Shown one piece after another: positions 27,805 through 37,126 of a DNA stretch of 64,000 nt. Location: the NCBI RefSeq assembly GCF_022867805.1, contig NZ_JALIFO010000014.1, forward strand, positions 62,001 to 126,000. Direction: 5' to 3'. Under the pieces are notes generated by a model. That model saw nothing but the letters and a program-made list of their open reading frames with translations. It had not been told where the DNA came from and made no database searches. Origin of the DNA: Cuneatibacter sp. NSJ-177. GTDB taxonomy: Bacteria > Bacillota > Clostridia > Lachnospirales > Lachnospiraceae. Position numbers and translations under genes: made by a program. The first letter of the stretch is position 1, and each line of letters begins with the position of its first letter.

Positions 27805-27833
27805 ACAATAGTACAGCAGAGGGCATTTGTCAA
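27805..27833 (-). promoter_or_regulatory. Sigma-A promoter of the ABC exporter pair, overlapping the subtilase stop codon
   Basis: Minus-strand TTGACA (27828-27833), 17-base spacer, TATTGT (27805-27810). The TGA stop codon of the upstream subtilase gene (27830-27832) is part of the TTGACA box. Confidence 0.7.
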
Positions 27834-29539
27834 GTTAATTTTAGCAATTCAAAAACACCATATAAATCCAGCGCCCCGAATCCCCATTCCCGGTTAGGAT
27901 AAGTGTAGACGTTTTTTCTGCGGGCGCCCCGAATCAGATAGGCCCGGACCGTATTGCTGTCCATTGTCGGATCATTGCCCCGGTAAATCCCCCAGCTCAA
28001 AATATCGGCGGCTGCCCCGGCCACATGGGCCGCCGCGACACTGGTTCCGGTCATGGTTGTAAACCGCCCGCCGGGCGCCGGACCGTAGACGGACACGCCG
28101 GGCGCAGCAAGATCCGGTTTGATCGCGCCGAACCGGGTGAATCCCCGCCCGGAATGAATATAAATACTGTCCGATTTGTGATTGTAAGCGCTGACCGCCA
28201 TGGCCTCGCTGGAAGTGGAGGGGATCGTCAGGGTGATATTGGGGTTTGGCTCTAAAAATTGGATGCCGGTTTTGGTTTGCCCCTCCACCGGAAGCCACAT
28301 ATGAAATTGGCCGCTGACCGCATAAGTACTGTAGATGCGCACGATCCAGATTCCCGGAGTCGGCCTCCGAAACCCCATGGAGATCAACTGGCTTCCGGAA
28401 CGGGCCGTCACAATCCGGTAATTGACCGAAACCGTGGTCTCCTCCAACACGAACCCTAAATTTTCGCTGCTCCCGGTCCGAGGGGGAATGCGGGGAATCT
28501 CCTCTCCTCCCGGAGAGACGAATCCCACAGAATAAAGTTCCGGGGACTGAGCCCAAAGATCCAGCCAGAAGCCTTCCACACCGGACGGTACCCGGATTTC
28601 CACATCCTGATAGGTTTCCTCCGACCGGACCGAACCAAAGAAATGATGTCCCCGGTTCCCGTCATTCCCCGTTGCCACGACAGGAACCAGACCTTTTAAG
28701 TCCACCGGACGGCTCAAAAGCTCCTCCAGCGGGGTGAATCCGTCATGGCCTCCCCGGTTGGTCTGCAGTCCGACCAAAATCACCATCGGAATCCGAAACT
28801 CTTCCTGTAAATTCAATAGATAGCGCACGCCCATCATAATATCGGTTTCCTGATAGACCTCGGCCTCAGGCGGCGTGTAAAAAAATTCTCTCAGGTTCTG
28901 CTTGGCCGGTTTCAGTTTTACCACTGCCAGCTCCGCATTCGGCGCGGCCCCAATAAAACTGCCGTCCGGCATTTCCCCTCCCGCCGCAATCCCGGCAAGG
29001 AATGTTCCATGCCCACTCTCATCGACGGTGGGGACCACCACCCTGGGATCCGGCAGGCGCAGAGCCTCATTGATCTGAACCCTTCGGAATTCCGTCCCGT
29101 ACAAAATCCCCGCCGGCGGTTCCCCGCTCTGATCGGTCTGGTCCCAGATTCCCAAAATTCGGCTCTCCCCGCTTCCCATGCGAAAGATAGGGTGAGAGTA
29201 ATCAATCCCGGTATCAATAATCCCAATCAGAACCCCATCCCCTCGCAGATCGGGGATCGGGCGGTTTTGGGCTCTCAAAATTCCGGAGACTTCCATACTC
29301 GTTGTGTCCGCCAGGGAAAACAGGCTGGGAATTGTCTGATACCCGTAAATCCCCACATTGTAAAAAGGGGCCCGTCCGCGTTCCAGATGAGCCACTCCGT
29401 AGACATTATTCACGATTTCCGTACAGTGATCCCCATAATCGGCGAAAACCTGGGGAGATAGAATGTTATTTTCGACGATAAAATCCAAATAATCTTCCGA
29501 CAAAATCTGTTCCCGGCAAATCTGCTCCTGCTCTGTCAT
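27830..29539 (-). CDS. S8-family serine protease (Csp-like subtilase)
   Basis: A 569-residue subtilisin-like protease with no signal peptide. The catalytic triad is intact: D109 (LIGIIDTGIDYSHP), H177 (DESGHGTFLAGIA) and S500 (MTGTSVAAAHVAG). The oxyanion asparagine is in VVATGNDGN. An inserted segment of about 130 residues (after about 310) looks like the beta-sandwich domain seen in clostridial Csp germination proteases, to which the overall layout is most similar. Unlike the pseudoprotease CspC, all active-site residues are present. It follows a 79-codon gene and precedes the ABC pair. Start ATG 29539 follows AAGGAGCAGGAGCAG. A role in spore germination is a hypothesis only. Confidence 0.9.
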   Translation of the reverse strand: MTEQEQICREQILSEDYLDFIVENNILSPQVFADYGDHCTEIVNNVYGVAHLERGRAPFYNVGIYGYQTIPSLFSLADTTSMEVSGILRAQNRPIPDLRGDGVLIGIIDTGIDYSHPIFRMGSGESRILGIWDQTDQSGEPPAGILYGTEFRRVQINEALRLPDPRVVVPTVDESGHGTFLAGIAAGGEMPDGSFIGAAPNAELAVVKLKPAKQNLREFFYTPPEAEVYQETDIMMGVRYLLNLQEEFRIPMVILVGLQTNRGGHDGFTPLEELLSRPVDLKGLVPVVATGNDGNRGHHFFGSVRSEETYQDVEIRVPSGVEGFWLDLWAQSPELYSVGFVSPGGEEIPRIPPRTGSSENLGFVLEETTVSVNYRIVTARSGSQLISMGFRRPTPGIWIVRIYSTYAVSGQFHMWLPVEGQTKTGIQFLEPNPNITLTIPSTSSEAMAVSAYNHKSDSIYIHSGRGFTRFGAIKPDLAAPGVSVYGPAPGGRFTTMTGTSVAAAHVAGAAADILSWGIYRGNDPTMDSNTVRAYLIRGARRKNVYTYPNREWGFGALDLYGVFELLKLT

Positions 29540-29555
29540 CTGCTCCTGCTCCTTG

Positions 29556-29795
29556 TCACTTTGGCGGCGCGCCGAGGAGCAGACGAATCTGCTCCTCCGA
29601 CAGGCGCCGAAGCTCCTGCCGCGACCTTCGGCACTGTTCCTCCACCAACAAAAGAGCCTGCTCTTCCATCCGCCGCAGCAGCTCCTCTCTCAGCTCCAAG
29701 GACAGCATTTGCTTCAACGCATTCCTGCGGCATTCTTCCGCTGCATCCCCCGCAGTGGAAAACAACAGGCACAGCATCAGCATTTCCCGATCCAC
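29556..29795 (-). CDS. Small Leu/Glu/Arg-rich helical protein of unknown function
   Basis: A 79-residue product not recognised as a known family. The start is GTG at 29795, six bases after a good GGAGG box, which is the main support for a real gene. The N-terminal 15 residues are hydrophobic (MLMLCLLFSTAG); the rest is a charged amphipathic helix rich in Leu, Glu and Arg (ELREELLRRMEEQALLL), probably a coiled coil. It ends 16 bases before the subtilase start and on the same strand, so it may be co-transcribed and serve as a chaperone, anchor or inhibitor for the protease. That role is conjecture. Confidence 0.55.
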   Translation of the reverse strand: MDREMLMLCLLFSTAGDAAEECRRNALKQMLSLELREELLRRMEEQALLLVEEQCRRSRQELRRLSEEQIRLLLGAPPK

Positions 29796-29876
29796 ACGCC
29801 GCCTCCGATTAAATTCTTACCACTAATATATCGGGCAGGACTTTTGTCCTATGACAGAAAATACCGGAGAGAAACA

Positions 29877-30962
29877 TTATTTGAAAAATTCAAAGATCTC
29901 ATCCAGCACATCCACCCAGGCCAAGCTGTGGGTTCCTCCGGAAACTTCCCGGTAAATCACCGGAACGTCATGTTCTTTTAAGACGCGGCATCCCTCCCGC
30001 AGATACTGGACGCCATGGGAATCCATATCGCCTCCGACAAAGAAAGTCGGCTGCTGTCTCAGTCCGGAACAGTCAAAAAACTGCATATCCGGTATGGCCC
30101 CCTGGGGAGAGATCTTTCGGAACAGCCCTGGATGGCGGGAAGCATAATACAAGGTTCCCATACCTCCCATGGAATTTCCCATCAGATAAAGATTCGCCTC
30201 ATCCACCGCGTAATCGCGGCGCGCCAGGGCCAGCACCTGATCCAGCCCCAGCTCCCCCATCTGTACCGAACGAAGTTCCTCCTCGCTCAGATTTTCCGGG
30301 TTGGCCGGATCTTTGGCGTCGGACCGGGCTCCCAGCATCCCATTGGGAGGGACGGCGCAGCCATAGGTGGAATTATTGGTGGATCCGTCGGGAGCGATCA
30401 GGATGTAGCCGTCCCGCTCTGCATAGTCTTTCACCTGATCCTGCGAATTGTGAAACGGCGTATCCGGGCTTCCGCCCCCGCCGTGAAGGCACATCAGCAG
30501 CCGGTTTTTTCCCTCCGGCCGGTAGGAAGCCGGCAGGTATACCCGGTACGGAGCATAGCGCTCCATGGGGGTATGCCAATACGTGCCGAAATAATCTCCC
30601 TGCGCCCCCTTTTTCTGTAAAATCCCTTGTTTCACCTGCTCCGCCGGGAGGAATTCTCCCTCCTGAGAAAGCAATACCTGCAAGACGTCCCCGGTCATTT
30701 CCATGCGGCATCCCAGTGCGCCGAAGACGGCCTGGATGGAGCAGCGCTCCGCGTCCGTCCCGCCGGGCAGAGCATCCATTGCCTTTTGCTGCGGCAGCAT
30801 CGTCAAGAAACGCTCCGTATCCTGGGCAGACAGATAATATTCTCCCCCCGACTGCTCCACCGGCCAAAGCAGTTCCACCTGATAGTGATCCAGACAGGCC
30901 GCCGCCGTGTCCGGGAGAAAACCGGCGATAACCGGATTAAAATAATAGCCTTCATGTGTCAT
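29877..30962 (-). CDS. Alpha/beta hydrolase (esterase/feruloyl-esterase-like)
   Basis: A 361-residue cytoplasmic hydrolase. The start at 30962 is supported by AGAAGGGATTTATCT; a longer frame to 31076 overlaps the neighbouring esterase gene and is rejected. The C-terminal domain has the oxyanion motif LMCLHGGGGSP, the nucleophile elbow GNSMGG and the catalytic histidine in SGGTHSLAW, as in prolyl-oligopeptidase or polyhydroxybutyrate-depolymerase-type esterases. The N-terminal 140 residues match nothing I recognise. It is the last gene of a minus-strand run with two type-B carboxylesterases, suggesting a shared ester substrate or pathway. Confidence 0.82.
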   Translation of the reverse strand: MTHEGYYFNPVIAGFLPDTAAACLDHYQVELLWPVEQSGGEYYLSAQDTERFLTMLPQQKAMDALPGGTDAERCSIQAVFGALGCRMEMTGDVLQVLLSQEGEFLPAEQVKQGILQKKGAQGDYFGTYWHTPMERYAPYRVYLPASYRPEGKNRLLMCLHGGGGSPDTPFHNSQDQVKDYAERDGYILIAPDGSTNNSTYGCAVPPNGMLGARSDAKDPANPENLSEEELRSVQMGELGLDQVLALARRDYAVDEANLYLMGNSMGGMGTLYYASRHPGLFRKISPQGAIPDMQFFDCSGLRQQPTFFVGGDMDSHGVQYLREGCRVLKEHDVPVIYREVSGGTHSLAWVDVLDEIFEFFK

Positions 30963-31041
30963 AGATAAATCCCTTCTTTGCTCAACTATCGTTTTCCCAT
31001 AGAAATGAAATTCCCAATCCGTCTTTTCTTGCCAGGGCTGC

Positions 31042-32580
31042 TTATCCCTGCCGTTTGGGGTAAAAATCCAGCACAAAATCCTTCACAAAACGGGAAACCT
31101 TGGTTTCCGGAGGACGAACCATGCCGAGCCGGCAGCCAAGCTCCATCACCCAGGGATCGTTTTTCATATCTTCCGTCTTCTCCCACACAGGCAAGCCCTC
31201 TCCATTCGGGTCCCCGGTGTGAAAGAAATTCGCCCAATACCGGCTCATCACCTGGGAGAGCACGCGGTCGCCCTCGTTGTAGGGCCGCCACGCAACCTTG
31301 TCCATACTCTGGAATACATAGGCGTGTTCGCCGCTGTGGAACGCGCCGGCACCCTCCGGCCCAGGGGCTTCCTTGGTAAAGAGATAGACATAGGGCGCCG
31401 GGCGCCCCAGCTCGTTCTGACGCTGCACAAAGGAATAACAGGTTGCCATTTTGACGTCTCCGCTGTCCTGACGGCGAATCTTCTCCGCCGCCGCGTCTCC
31501 GTTGACCTGGGCCGCATTCCAATAGCCTTCCCAGTCTTCCCGGTAACTTCTCTTCAGATAGTCGCGAAGCGTTTCCTCCGTCACCGTTCCATAGCTGTAG
31601 GCAAAGCCCTCATGTTTGGTAGTGCCCATCATCACATGGACATCCGTCAGCCAAGCGCCGCGGTATCCGGTCTCATCCGGACTGTACAGCAAACTGTAGC
31701 CGTCCGGTTTCGGAGAGAAATACGCCATATTTTCATCCGGCCCTGCTGCAAAGGCAGCGAGGATCGTCTCGGCGGGAACCTTGCGTGCCTCCTCAATGCT
31801 GGAAACACCCAGTTTTTCCAGGAGCTTCTCTCCATATTTTTCGCTGTCCTCCAAGGTGGACTCCACCATCATATAACGGGGATCCATTCCTCCGGCGCTC
31901 TGCATCACAGCGCCGAACAGTTCTCCTTTTAAGAGGGGTGTGGAAATCAGGCGCTGTACCGCCGTGCCGCCCGCAGACTGGCCGAATACGGAAACCCGCC
32001 CCGGATCCCCGCCAAACGCTTCGGCGTTCCGGCGGGCCCACTTGACAGCCGCCACCTGATCCAACAGGCCGTAGTTGCCGGAAGTGTAGTGTCCGTTTTC
32101 CTCCTCAAACTCTCTGGAAAGCTCCGGGTGGCACAGCCCGGCAAAGGCGCCGCAGCGAAAGCCCACCGTGATCAAAATCACGCCGTTTTTCACAAAGCCC
32201 TCGCCGTCAAATATCGCCTTATTGGCGTGGGAATCGCCGCCGTGGAAATACAGGGCGATCGGACAGTTCTTTTTCGAGGCATCCTTCGGCGCCCAGATGT
32301 TTAAATACAGGCAGTCTTCGCTGCGGGGATACTCCTGCTGGTCAAATTCTTTTCCATAAAAGGATTTCATGGACGGGCGCTTGTGCATATTGGTGTTGGC
32401 CCGAAACCGGGCGTCCCGGACTCCGTCCCAGGGCTCCGCGGGCTGAGGGGCGCGCCAGCGCAGATCGCCCACCGGGGGCTTCGCGTAGGGCACGCCGAAA
32501 AACATCCGGACCTGGCCGTCATCGGAAAGCTTGCCGGCGATCACGCCGGACTCGGTTTTTACTTGCAAATCAGTATTCAT
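31042..32580 (-). CDS. Type-B carboxylesterase (first of four)
   Basis: A 512-residue carboxylesterase of the acetylcholinesterase/PnbA family without a signal peptide. Landmarks are FFGVPYAKPPVG near the N-terminus, the EDCLYLNIW motif, the nucleophile motif GQSAGG, an acidic residue in TTKHEGFAY and histidine in FHSGEHAYVF. The oxyanion loop reads FHGGDSH, where family members usually have HGGG, so its turnover or specificity may differ from the sister genes. It shares a minus-strand unit with the neighbouring esterase (20 bases upstream) and the alpha/beta hydrolase downstream. The natural substrate is unknown. Confidence 0.92.
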   Translation of the reverse strand: MNTDLQVKTESGVIAGKLSDDGQVRMFFGVPYAKPPVGDLRWRAPQPAEPWDGVRDARFRANTNMHKRPSMKSFYGKEFDQQEYPRSEDCLYLNIWAPKDASKKNCPIALYFHGGDSHANKAIFDGEGFVKNGVILITVGFRCGAFAGLCHPELSREFEEENGHYTSGNYGLLDQVAAVKWARRNAEAFGGDPGRVSVFGQSAGGTAVQRLISTPLLKGELFGAVMQSAGGMDPRYMMVESTLEDSEKYGEKLLEKLGVSSIEEARKVPAETILAAFAAGPDENMAYFSPKPDGYSLLYSPDETGYRGAWLTDVHVMMGTTKHEGFAYSYGTVTEETLRDYLKRSYREDWEGYWNAAQVNGDAAAEKIRRQDSGDVKMATCYSFVQRQNELGRPAPYVYLFTKEAPGPEGAGAFHSGEHAYVFQSMDKVAWRPYNEGDRVLSQVMSRYWANFFHTGDPNGEGLPVWEKTEDMKNDPWVMELGCRLGMVRPPETKVSRFVKDFVLDFYPKRQG

Positions 32581-32600
32581 GATTGGGTTCCTCCCCTGCC

Positions 32601-34139
32601 TTATTCCTTTTTCAGATCCTTCTCCACCATCCGGTCGATCAGCTCGTTGGTCTGCTGGTCGATCATGTGCAGGTCATAATCGATATCCATCGCCTGCTTG
32701 CAATCGGCGGTGTAAGGCGTCCATTCCGGAAGCCCTTCCCCGTTGGGGTCGCCGTTTTTGATAAAGTTGGCCCAGTAATCGGCCAGCTGATTGGACAGAT
32801 CCCAGTCGCGGCCGGCGTAGGGCCTCTTGCTCTTGGTCAGGGTTTGGAATACGTACTGGTGCTCGGCGCTGTGGTGAGCCGTCTTCGCCGAGGGCGGCAC
32901 CAGGGTCAGGTAATATTGGAAAGAAGGCTTGTGGCCATTGGCAACCTGGCTCTCGCAGAAAGCGATGTCGCCGGCATAGGTGGAACCGGTCATGCCGACG
33001 CAGGTCGCATACATCTCTGCCGCATACTCCGGGTCCTCATCATAGCGGATCGCCTTCAGGAAGGCTTCGCCGTCACCGATCTGCGCCTCGCCGTCCGCCA
33101 GCGCTTTTTCTCTGGACGGAAGCTCCATCGTGCCGCCGTTGACAAAAACGTCATTGACAAATTCCTGGGAGGTACAGCCGATCATAGTGGGGATATCCTT
33201 GAACTCGCCGTCCTGGATCATCCTCCCCCAATGCCTGGGGAAAATATAGCCGTCCGCGTTAGGGCCAAAAAGCCGCATGGCCGCCATGGGAGCATCGCCT
33301 GCGTATCTGCGGACGCCTTCCATCAGCTCCTCCTGGGTGGCTTTCCGAGCTTCCTCAATGGAAGCGTAACCCATCCCCTGAATCAGGGCGGCGCCGGACT
33401 GTTCCGCACCGGCGAGCGTGGTCTCTCCGCGAACCAGGTTCAGGCCGCCGCCGGACTGCATGATCGCGCCGGTTACGATGCCGTCGGTCAAAGGAGTCAC
33501 CAGCATGGTGGTCACTTTGTCCCCGCCGCCGGACTGGCCGAACACCGTGATCTTTTCAGGATCGCCGCCAAAGGCCGCAATGTTGCGCTTCACCCACTTC
33601 AATGCTTCGATAATATCCAGCACACCATAATTTCCGGAGGTATGATGCTCGTCCTCTGCCGTTAGCTCCGGGTGCGCCAGGTAGCCAAAAATTCCCAGGC
33701 GGTGATTCAGAGTCACGGTGACAATGCCTCTCTTGGCAAATCCCTCGCCGTCGTAGCAGTTCAGGTGGCCGTAGCCCTGGGCATAGCCTCCGCCGTGCAG
33801 GTAAACGCCGACCGGGAGCTTTTCATCGGCGCTGTTTGCCGGGGTCCATACGTTTAAGTACAGGCAATCTTCATCCCTGGGCCAGTCCACGCAATAAAAT
33901 TCATTGCCGATCAAATCTCCGCCGCCCTCGGAAGCCCGGCGCTCCTGGTAGCTGATATTGCCGAAATTATATGCCTGATATACCCCTTCCCAGGGTTCCA
34001 CCGGCTGAGGAGCCTTCCAGCGCAGTTCTCCCACCGGCGCTTTTGCATAAGGAATCCCGCGGAACAAGCCGACCGCCTGGTTCCACCCTGTCAGACCTTC
34101 CACCACACCAGAATCAATTTTCACTTTCAAAAGTGCCAT
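32601..34139 (-). CDS. Type-B carboxylesterase (second of four)
   Basis: A 512-residue enzyme very similar to the plus-strand esterase at 37240-38772, including MALLKVKIDSGVVEGLTGWNQ, FRGIPYAKAPVGELRWKAPQ and the EDCLYLNVW motif. The nucleophile elbow is GQSGGG, the oxyanion loop YLHGGGYAQGYG and the histidine AHHSAEHQYVF. The start at 34139 is set by AAAGGAATTTTTCATT and by alignment to its paralogues. It is the first gene after a minus-strand promoter that diverges from the plus-strand esterase promoter. No secretion signal, so it acts on imported or membrane-permeant esters. Confidence 0.94.
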   Translation of the reverse strand: MALLKVKIDSGVVEGLTGWNQAVGLFRGIPYAKAPVGELRWKAPQPVEPWEGVYQAYNFGNISYQERRASEGGGDLIGNEFYCVDWPRDEDCLYLNVWTPANSADEKLPVGVYLHGGGYAQGYGHLNCYDGEGFAKRGIVTVTLNHRLGIFGYLAHPELTAEDEHHTSGNYGVLDIIEALKWVKRNIAAFGGDPEKITVFGQSGGGDKVTTMLVTPLTDGIVTGAIMQSGGGLNLVRGETTLAGAEQSGAALIQGMGYASIEEARKATQEELMEGVRRYAGDAPMAAMRLFGPNADGYIFPRHWGRMIQDGEFKDIPTMIGCTSQEFVNDVFVNGGTMELPSREKALADGEAQIGDGEAFLKAIRYDEDPEYAAEMYATCVGMTGSTYAGDIAFCESQVANGHKPSFQYYLTLVPPSAKTAHHSAEHQYVFQTLTKSKRPYAGRDWDLSNQLADYWANFIKNGDPNGEGLPEWTPYTADCKQAMDIDYDLHMIDQQTNELIDRMVEKDLKKE

Positions 34140-34226
34140 AATGAAAAATTCCTTTCTTTCTCTTTTATTTTGTTCTATCTTCATTTTATAGAAGGAGAAA
34201 CATTTTCACAAATATCATTTACCGTC

Positions 34227-34254
34227 ATTATATAAGAAACAGTTATATCACCAA
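34227..34254 (-). promoter_or_regulatory. Promoter of the minus-strand esterase operon
   Basis: Minus-strand TTGGTG (34249-34254), 16-base spacer, TATAAT (34227-34232). It lies close to the divergent plus-strand promoter, so one regulator could control both arms. Confidence 0.6.
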
Positions 34255-34266
34255 GGAAATTTGTCT

Positions 34267-34295
34267 TTTACATCCACCAACGGCAACTCTATAAT
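34267..34295 (+). promoter_or_regulatory. Promoter of the plus-strand esterase/MATE operon
   Basis: TTTACA (34267-34272), 17-base spacer, TATAAT (34290-34295), about 43 bases before the ATG of the esterase. Confidence 0.75.
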
Positions 34296-34338
34296 TATGT
34301 AGTATACCAGATTTGCAGAAAGAAAAGGAGATTGCATT

Positions 34339-35730
34339 ATGGCATTATTACAGGCAAAAGTCGACGGCGGCATATTGGAAGGACTGCCCGCCGCCAATCA
34401 AATGTTTTCCGTATTCCGCGGCGTTCCCTTTGCCGCGCCGCCAGTCGGCGAGCTGCGCTGGAAGGATCCGCAGCCGGTGGAGCCCTGGGAAGGCGTCCGC
34501 CCCTGCTATAAGTTCGGCCCTCTCGCCATGCAGGAGCCCTTTGTCTCCGAAGGCGGCGGCATTGTGGCCACCGAGTTTTACGTGGGTAATTATAAAAGAA
34601 GCGAGGACTGCCTTTACCTGAACATCTGGACACCGGCCAAAGACCCCGGCGAAAAGCTTCCGGTGGCCGTCTACATCCACGGCGGTGGCCATCAGACCGG
34701 CTACAGCTATTTAAACTGTTATGACGGAGAAGGGTTCTGCAAGCGCGGCGTCATCATGGTTTCCATCGCTTATCGTTTGAATGTATTCGGCTACCTGGTC
34801 CATCCCGAATTGGAGGCAGAAAGCGTCTCTACCCCCGGCAACTATGGGGTCAAAGATCAGCTGGCCGCTTTAAAATGGATTCGGAATAACATAGCAGCTT
34901 TCGGCGGAGACCCGGAAAATGTCACTCTCTTCGGCCAGAGCGGCGGCGCTTCCAGCGTAGACAATATGTGCGCGCTTCCGGCCTCAAAAGGTCTGATCCA
35001 TAAGGCGATCATGCAGTCCGGCGGCGGCATCCGCCCCGTATATTCCTACTGGTCCGAATCTCTGGACCATGCCAAGGAAGCAGGCACTGAGTTTTTAAAG
35101 GTTCTGGGCGTGAGCAATATTGCAGAGGCCAGAAAATGTTCCTCCGACGAGGTCCTGGATGCCTACAGCCGCTTCAAAATGATCCAGCTGAACGACAAGG
35201 AAACCCCGATGAGGGGAAGCGGCGGCTATATGCGTTTCTCCCCGGTGGACGACGGCGAGCTCTTCCCTGAGCCGGTTACCGATCTGTACCGCCAGGGCAA
35301 ATACCCGGAACTAGATTACATGCTGACTTCCACAAACGGAGAGCCGCGGGAAACCACCTACCAGAACCTGGCTTTTGCCGAGGTGAACGCCCGCTTTGGA
35401 CGCAAGCCCTGCTATCTCGCCTATTTTACCTATGTTCCGCCCGGCGCGGACTGCGCCCATCACTCGGTGGAGCACCACTATGTGTTCCAGACATTAAACC
35501 GTTCCTACCGCCCTTACTCCGGCCGCGACTTTGAACTGTCCAATGAGCTGGCGGATTACTGGGCCAACTTCATGAAGTCCGGAAATCCGAACTATCCCGG
35601 CAGAGAAACCTGGAAACCCTATGAAGCAGGCCAGTACAATGTACTGGAAATCGCCGGAGATGAGCGGCGCATGATTTCCCTGGCGAACCAGACGGAAATC
35701 ATTGAAAAAGCAAAAGAATTAGAAGGTTGA
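34339..35730 (+). CDS. Type-B carboxylesterase, shortened (third of four)
   Basis: A 463-residue paralogue of the neighbouring esterases, starting at ATG 34339 after AAAGGAGATTGCATT. The nucleophile motif is GQSGGA, the oxyanion loop YIHGGGHQTGY, and the histidine CAHHSVEHHYVF. It lacks about 50 residues between the acid-containing strand (here LTSTNGEPRE) and the segment before the histidine. The substrate-covering lid region is therefore reduced compared with the 510-512-residue sisters. The MATE transporter gene follows eight bases later, indicating co-transcription. Likely active, but with different specificity. Confidence 0.92.
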   Translation: MALLQAKVDGGILEGLPAANQMFSVFRGVPFAAPPVGELRWKDPQPVEPWEGVRPCYKFGPLAMQEPFVSEGGGIVATEFYVGNYKRSEDCLYLNIWTPAKDPGEKLPVAVYIHGGGHQTGYSYLNCYDGEGFCKRGVIMVSIAYRLNVFGYLVHPELEAESVSTPGNYGVKDQLAALKWIRNNIAAFGGDPENVTLFGQSGGASSVDNMCALPASKGLIHKAIMQSGGGIRPVYSYWSESLDHAKEAGTEFLKVLGVSNIAEARKCSSDEVLDAYSRFKMIQLNDKETPMRGSGGYMRFSPVDDGELFPEPVTDLYRQGKYPELDYMLTSTNGEPRETTYQNLAFAEVNARFGRKPCYLAYFTYVPPGADCAHHSVEHHYVFQTLNRSYRPYSGRDFELSNELADYWANFMKSGNPNYPGRETWKPYEAGQYNVLEIAGDERRMISLANQTEIIEKAKELEG

Positions 35731-35737
35731 GCCAATC

Positions 35738-37126
35738 ATGGAAAAAGAGAACAGCGTATCATCCAAAGAGAAAACCCTGATCAAGGATCTGACCGTGGGA
35801 AGCGTTCCCAGGCAGCTCCTCATCTTTGCCCTACCGCTGGTATTGTCCGGCATCTTGCAGGCCGCTTACAATATGGTGGACATGATTGTGGTCGGCCGTT
35901 ATCTGGAGAGCGCGGGGTTGTCGGCCGTCTCCATCGGCGGCGATGTGCTGATGGTGCTGACTTTTGTGGCCATGGGTTTTTCCAACGCCGCGCAGATTAT
36001 TATTTCGCAGTACGTGGGAGCAAACCGCCCAGATAAAGTCAGCAAGATGATTGGTACGCTCTTCTCCTTCCTCGGCGGCTGCGCGCTGGTTATGACCGTC
36101 GTATGCCTGCTTCTGCGCAATTCGATTCTTCAATGGGTGAAAACTCCCGTGGAATCCTGGGATTACACCATGGACTATGTAGTGACCTGCATGGCCGGCC
36201 TGGTTTTTATCTACGGGTATAATCTGGTCAGCGCCATCCTGCGGGGCATGGGGGATTCCAGGCACCCGTTCCTGTTCATCGCCATCGCGTCAGTGCTGAA
36301 TGCGGTTTTGGATCTGCTCTTTATCGCTGTGTTCGACCTCGGCGTCTTCGGCGCGGCTCTCGCCACCGTAATCGGACAAGCGGTCAGCTTTGTGTGCGCG
36401 CTGGTGATTCTCTATCGGAAGCGGAAAGAATTTATGTTTGATTTTAAACTAAAAAGCTTCCGGATTTCACTGGATATGCTGAAACCGTTGATTTCACTGG
36501 GTGTCCCGATGTCCATCCAGTCGGCCGCCGTCAGCATTTCCCGCGTCTATGTAAATTCTTGGGTCAACTCCTACGGCGTCATCGCTTCCGCCGTATCCGG
36601 CATGGGCCACAAGCTGGAAATGGTGAATAACACCATTGTCCACGGTTTCACCACGGCGGGCGCTTCTATGGTGGCCCAGTGTATCGGCGCGAAAAAGTAC
36701 GGGCGTGTGACCAAGGTAATCCTGACATCTTTTGTGATCAACGGGATCTTCGGCGCTATCTTTATCCTCTGCACCGTCTGCTGGCCCAGGGCTGTCTTCG
36801 GAATCTTTACCAGCGATACGCTGGCCCTTGACATGGCGGTTACCTATGTTCCGGTTGCGGTCGTCTCCTTTATCGGAGGCATCATCCGCCCTTCCATGTT
36901 CTCCCTGATCAACGGCTCCGGCAACTCCAAGCTGAACCTGGCGGTTGCCCTCTTGGACGGCATTATCGCCCGCATCGGGCTAGCCATGCTGCTTGGGCTG
37001 GTGTTCGATATGGGAGTGTATGGATTCTGGTACGGAAATGCGTTTGCCGGGTGGGTGCCGTTTTTTATCGGGACGGTTTACTACTTCAGCGGGAGATGGA
37101 GAAAAAGTGGCCGGCTGGTCAATTAA
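35738..37126 (+). CDS. MATE-family multidrug/metabolite efflux transporter
   Basis: A 462-residue membrane protein with the twelve-helix, two-lobe layout of MATE exporters. Family landmarks are PLVLSGILQAAYNMVDMIVVGRY in the first helices, NAVLDLLFIAVFDLGVFGAALAT in the first half, and the repeat-related SVPMSIQ-like stretch in the second half (GVPMSIQSAAVSISRVYVN). It couples cation gradients to export of drugs or metabolites. It is wedged between two esterase genes on the same strand. It may therefore export an alcohol or acid produced by them, or an ester compound itself; this is inference. Confidence 0.95.
   Translation: MEKENSVSSKEKTLIKDLTVGSVPRQLLIFALPLVLSGILQAAYNMVDMIVVGRYLESAGLSAVSIGGDVLMVLTFVAMGFSNAAQIIISQYVGANRPDKVSKMIGTLFSFLGGCALVMTVVCLLLRNSILQWVKTPVESWDYTMDYVVTCMAGLVFIYGYNLVSAILRGMGDSRHPFLFIAIASVLNAVLDLLFIAVFDLGVFGAALATVIGQAVSFVCALVILYRKRKEFMFDFKLKSFRISLDMLKPLISLGVPMSIQSAAVSISRVYVNSWVNSYGVIASAVSGMGHKLEMVNNTIVHGFTTAGASMVAQCIGAKKYGRVTKVILTSFVINGIFGAIFILCTVCWPRAVFGIFTSDTLALDMAVTYVPVAVVSFIGGIIRPSMFSLINGSGNSKLNLAVALLDGIIARIGLAMLLGLVFDMGVYGFWYGNAFAGWVPFFIGTVYYFSGRWRKSGRLVN

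Noticed and set aside
27830-29539. Pseudoprotease CspC
   Set aside because: The catalytic Asp, His and Ser (D109, H177, S500) are all present.
29536-29812. Other overlapping frames around the 79-codon gene (Ala/Gly/Pro-rich)
   Set aside because: Their composition is typical of antisense or shifted frames, and none has a ribosome binding site comparable to the GTG-started frame.
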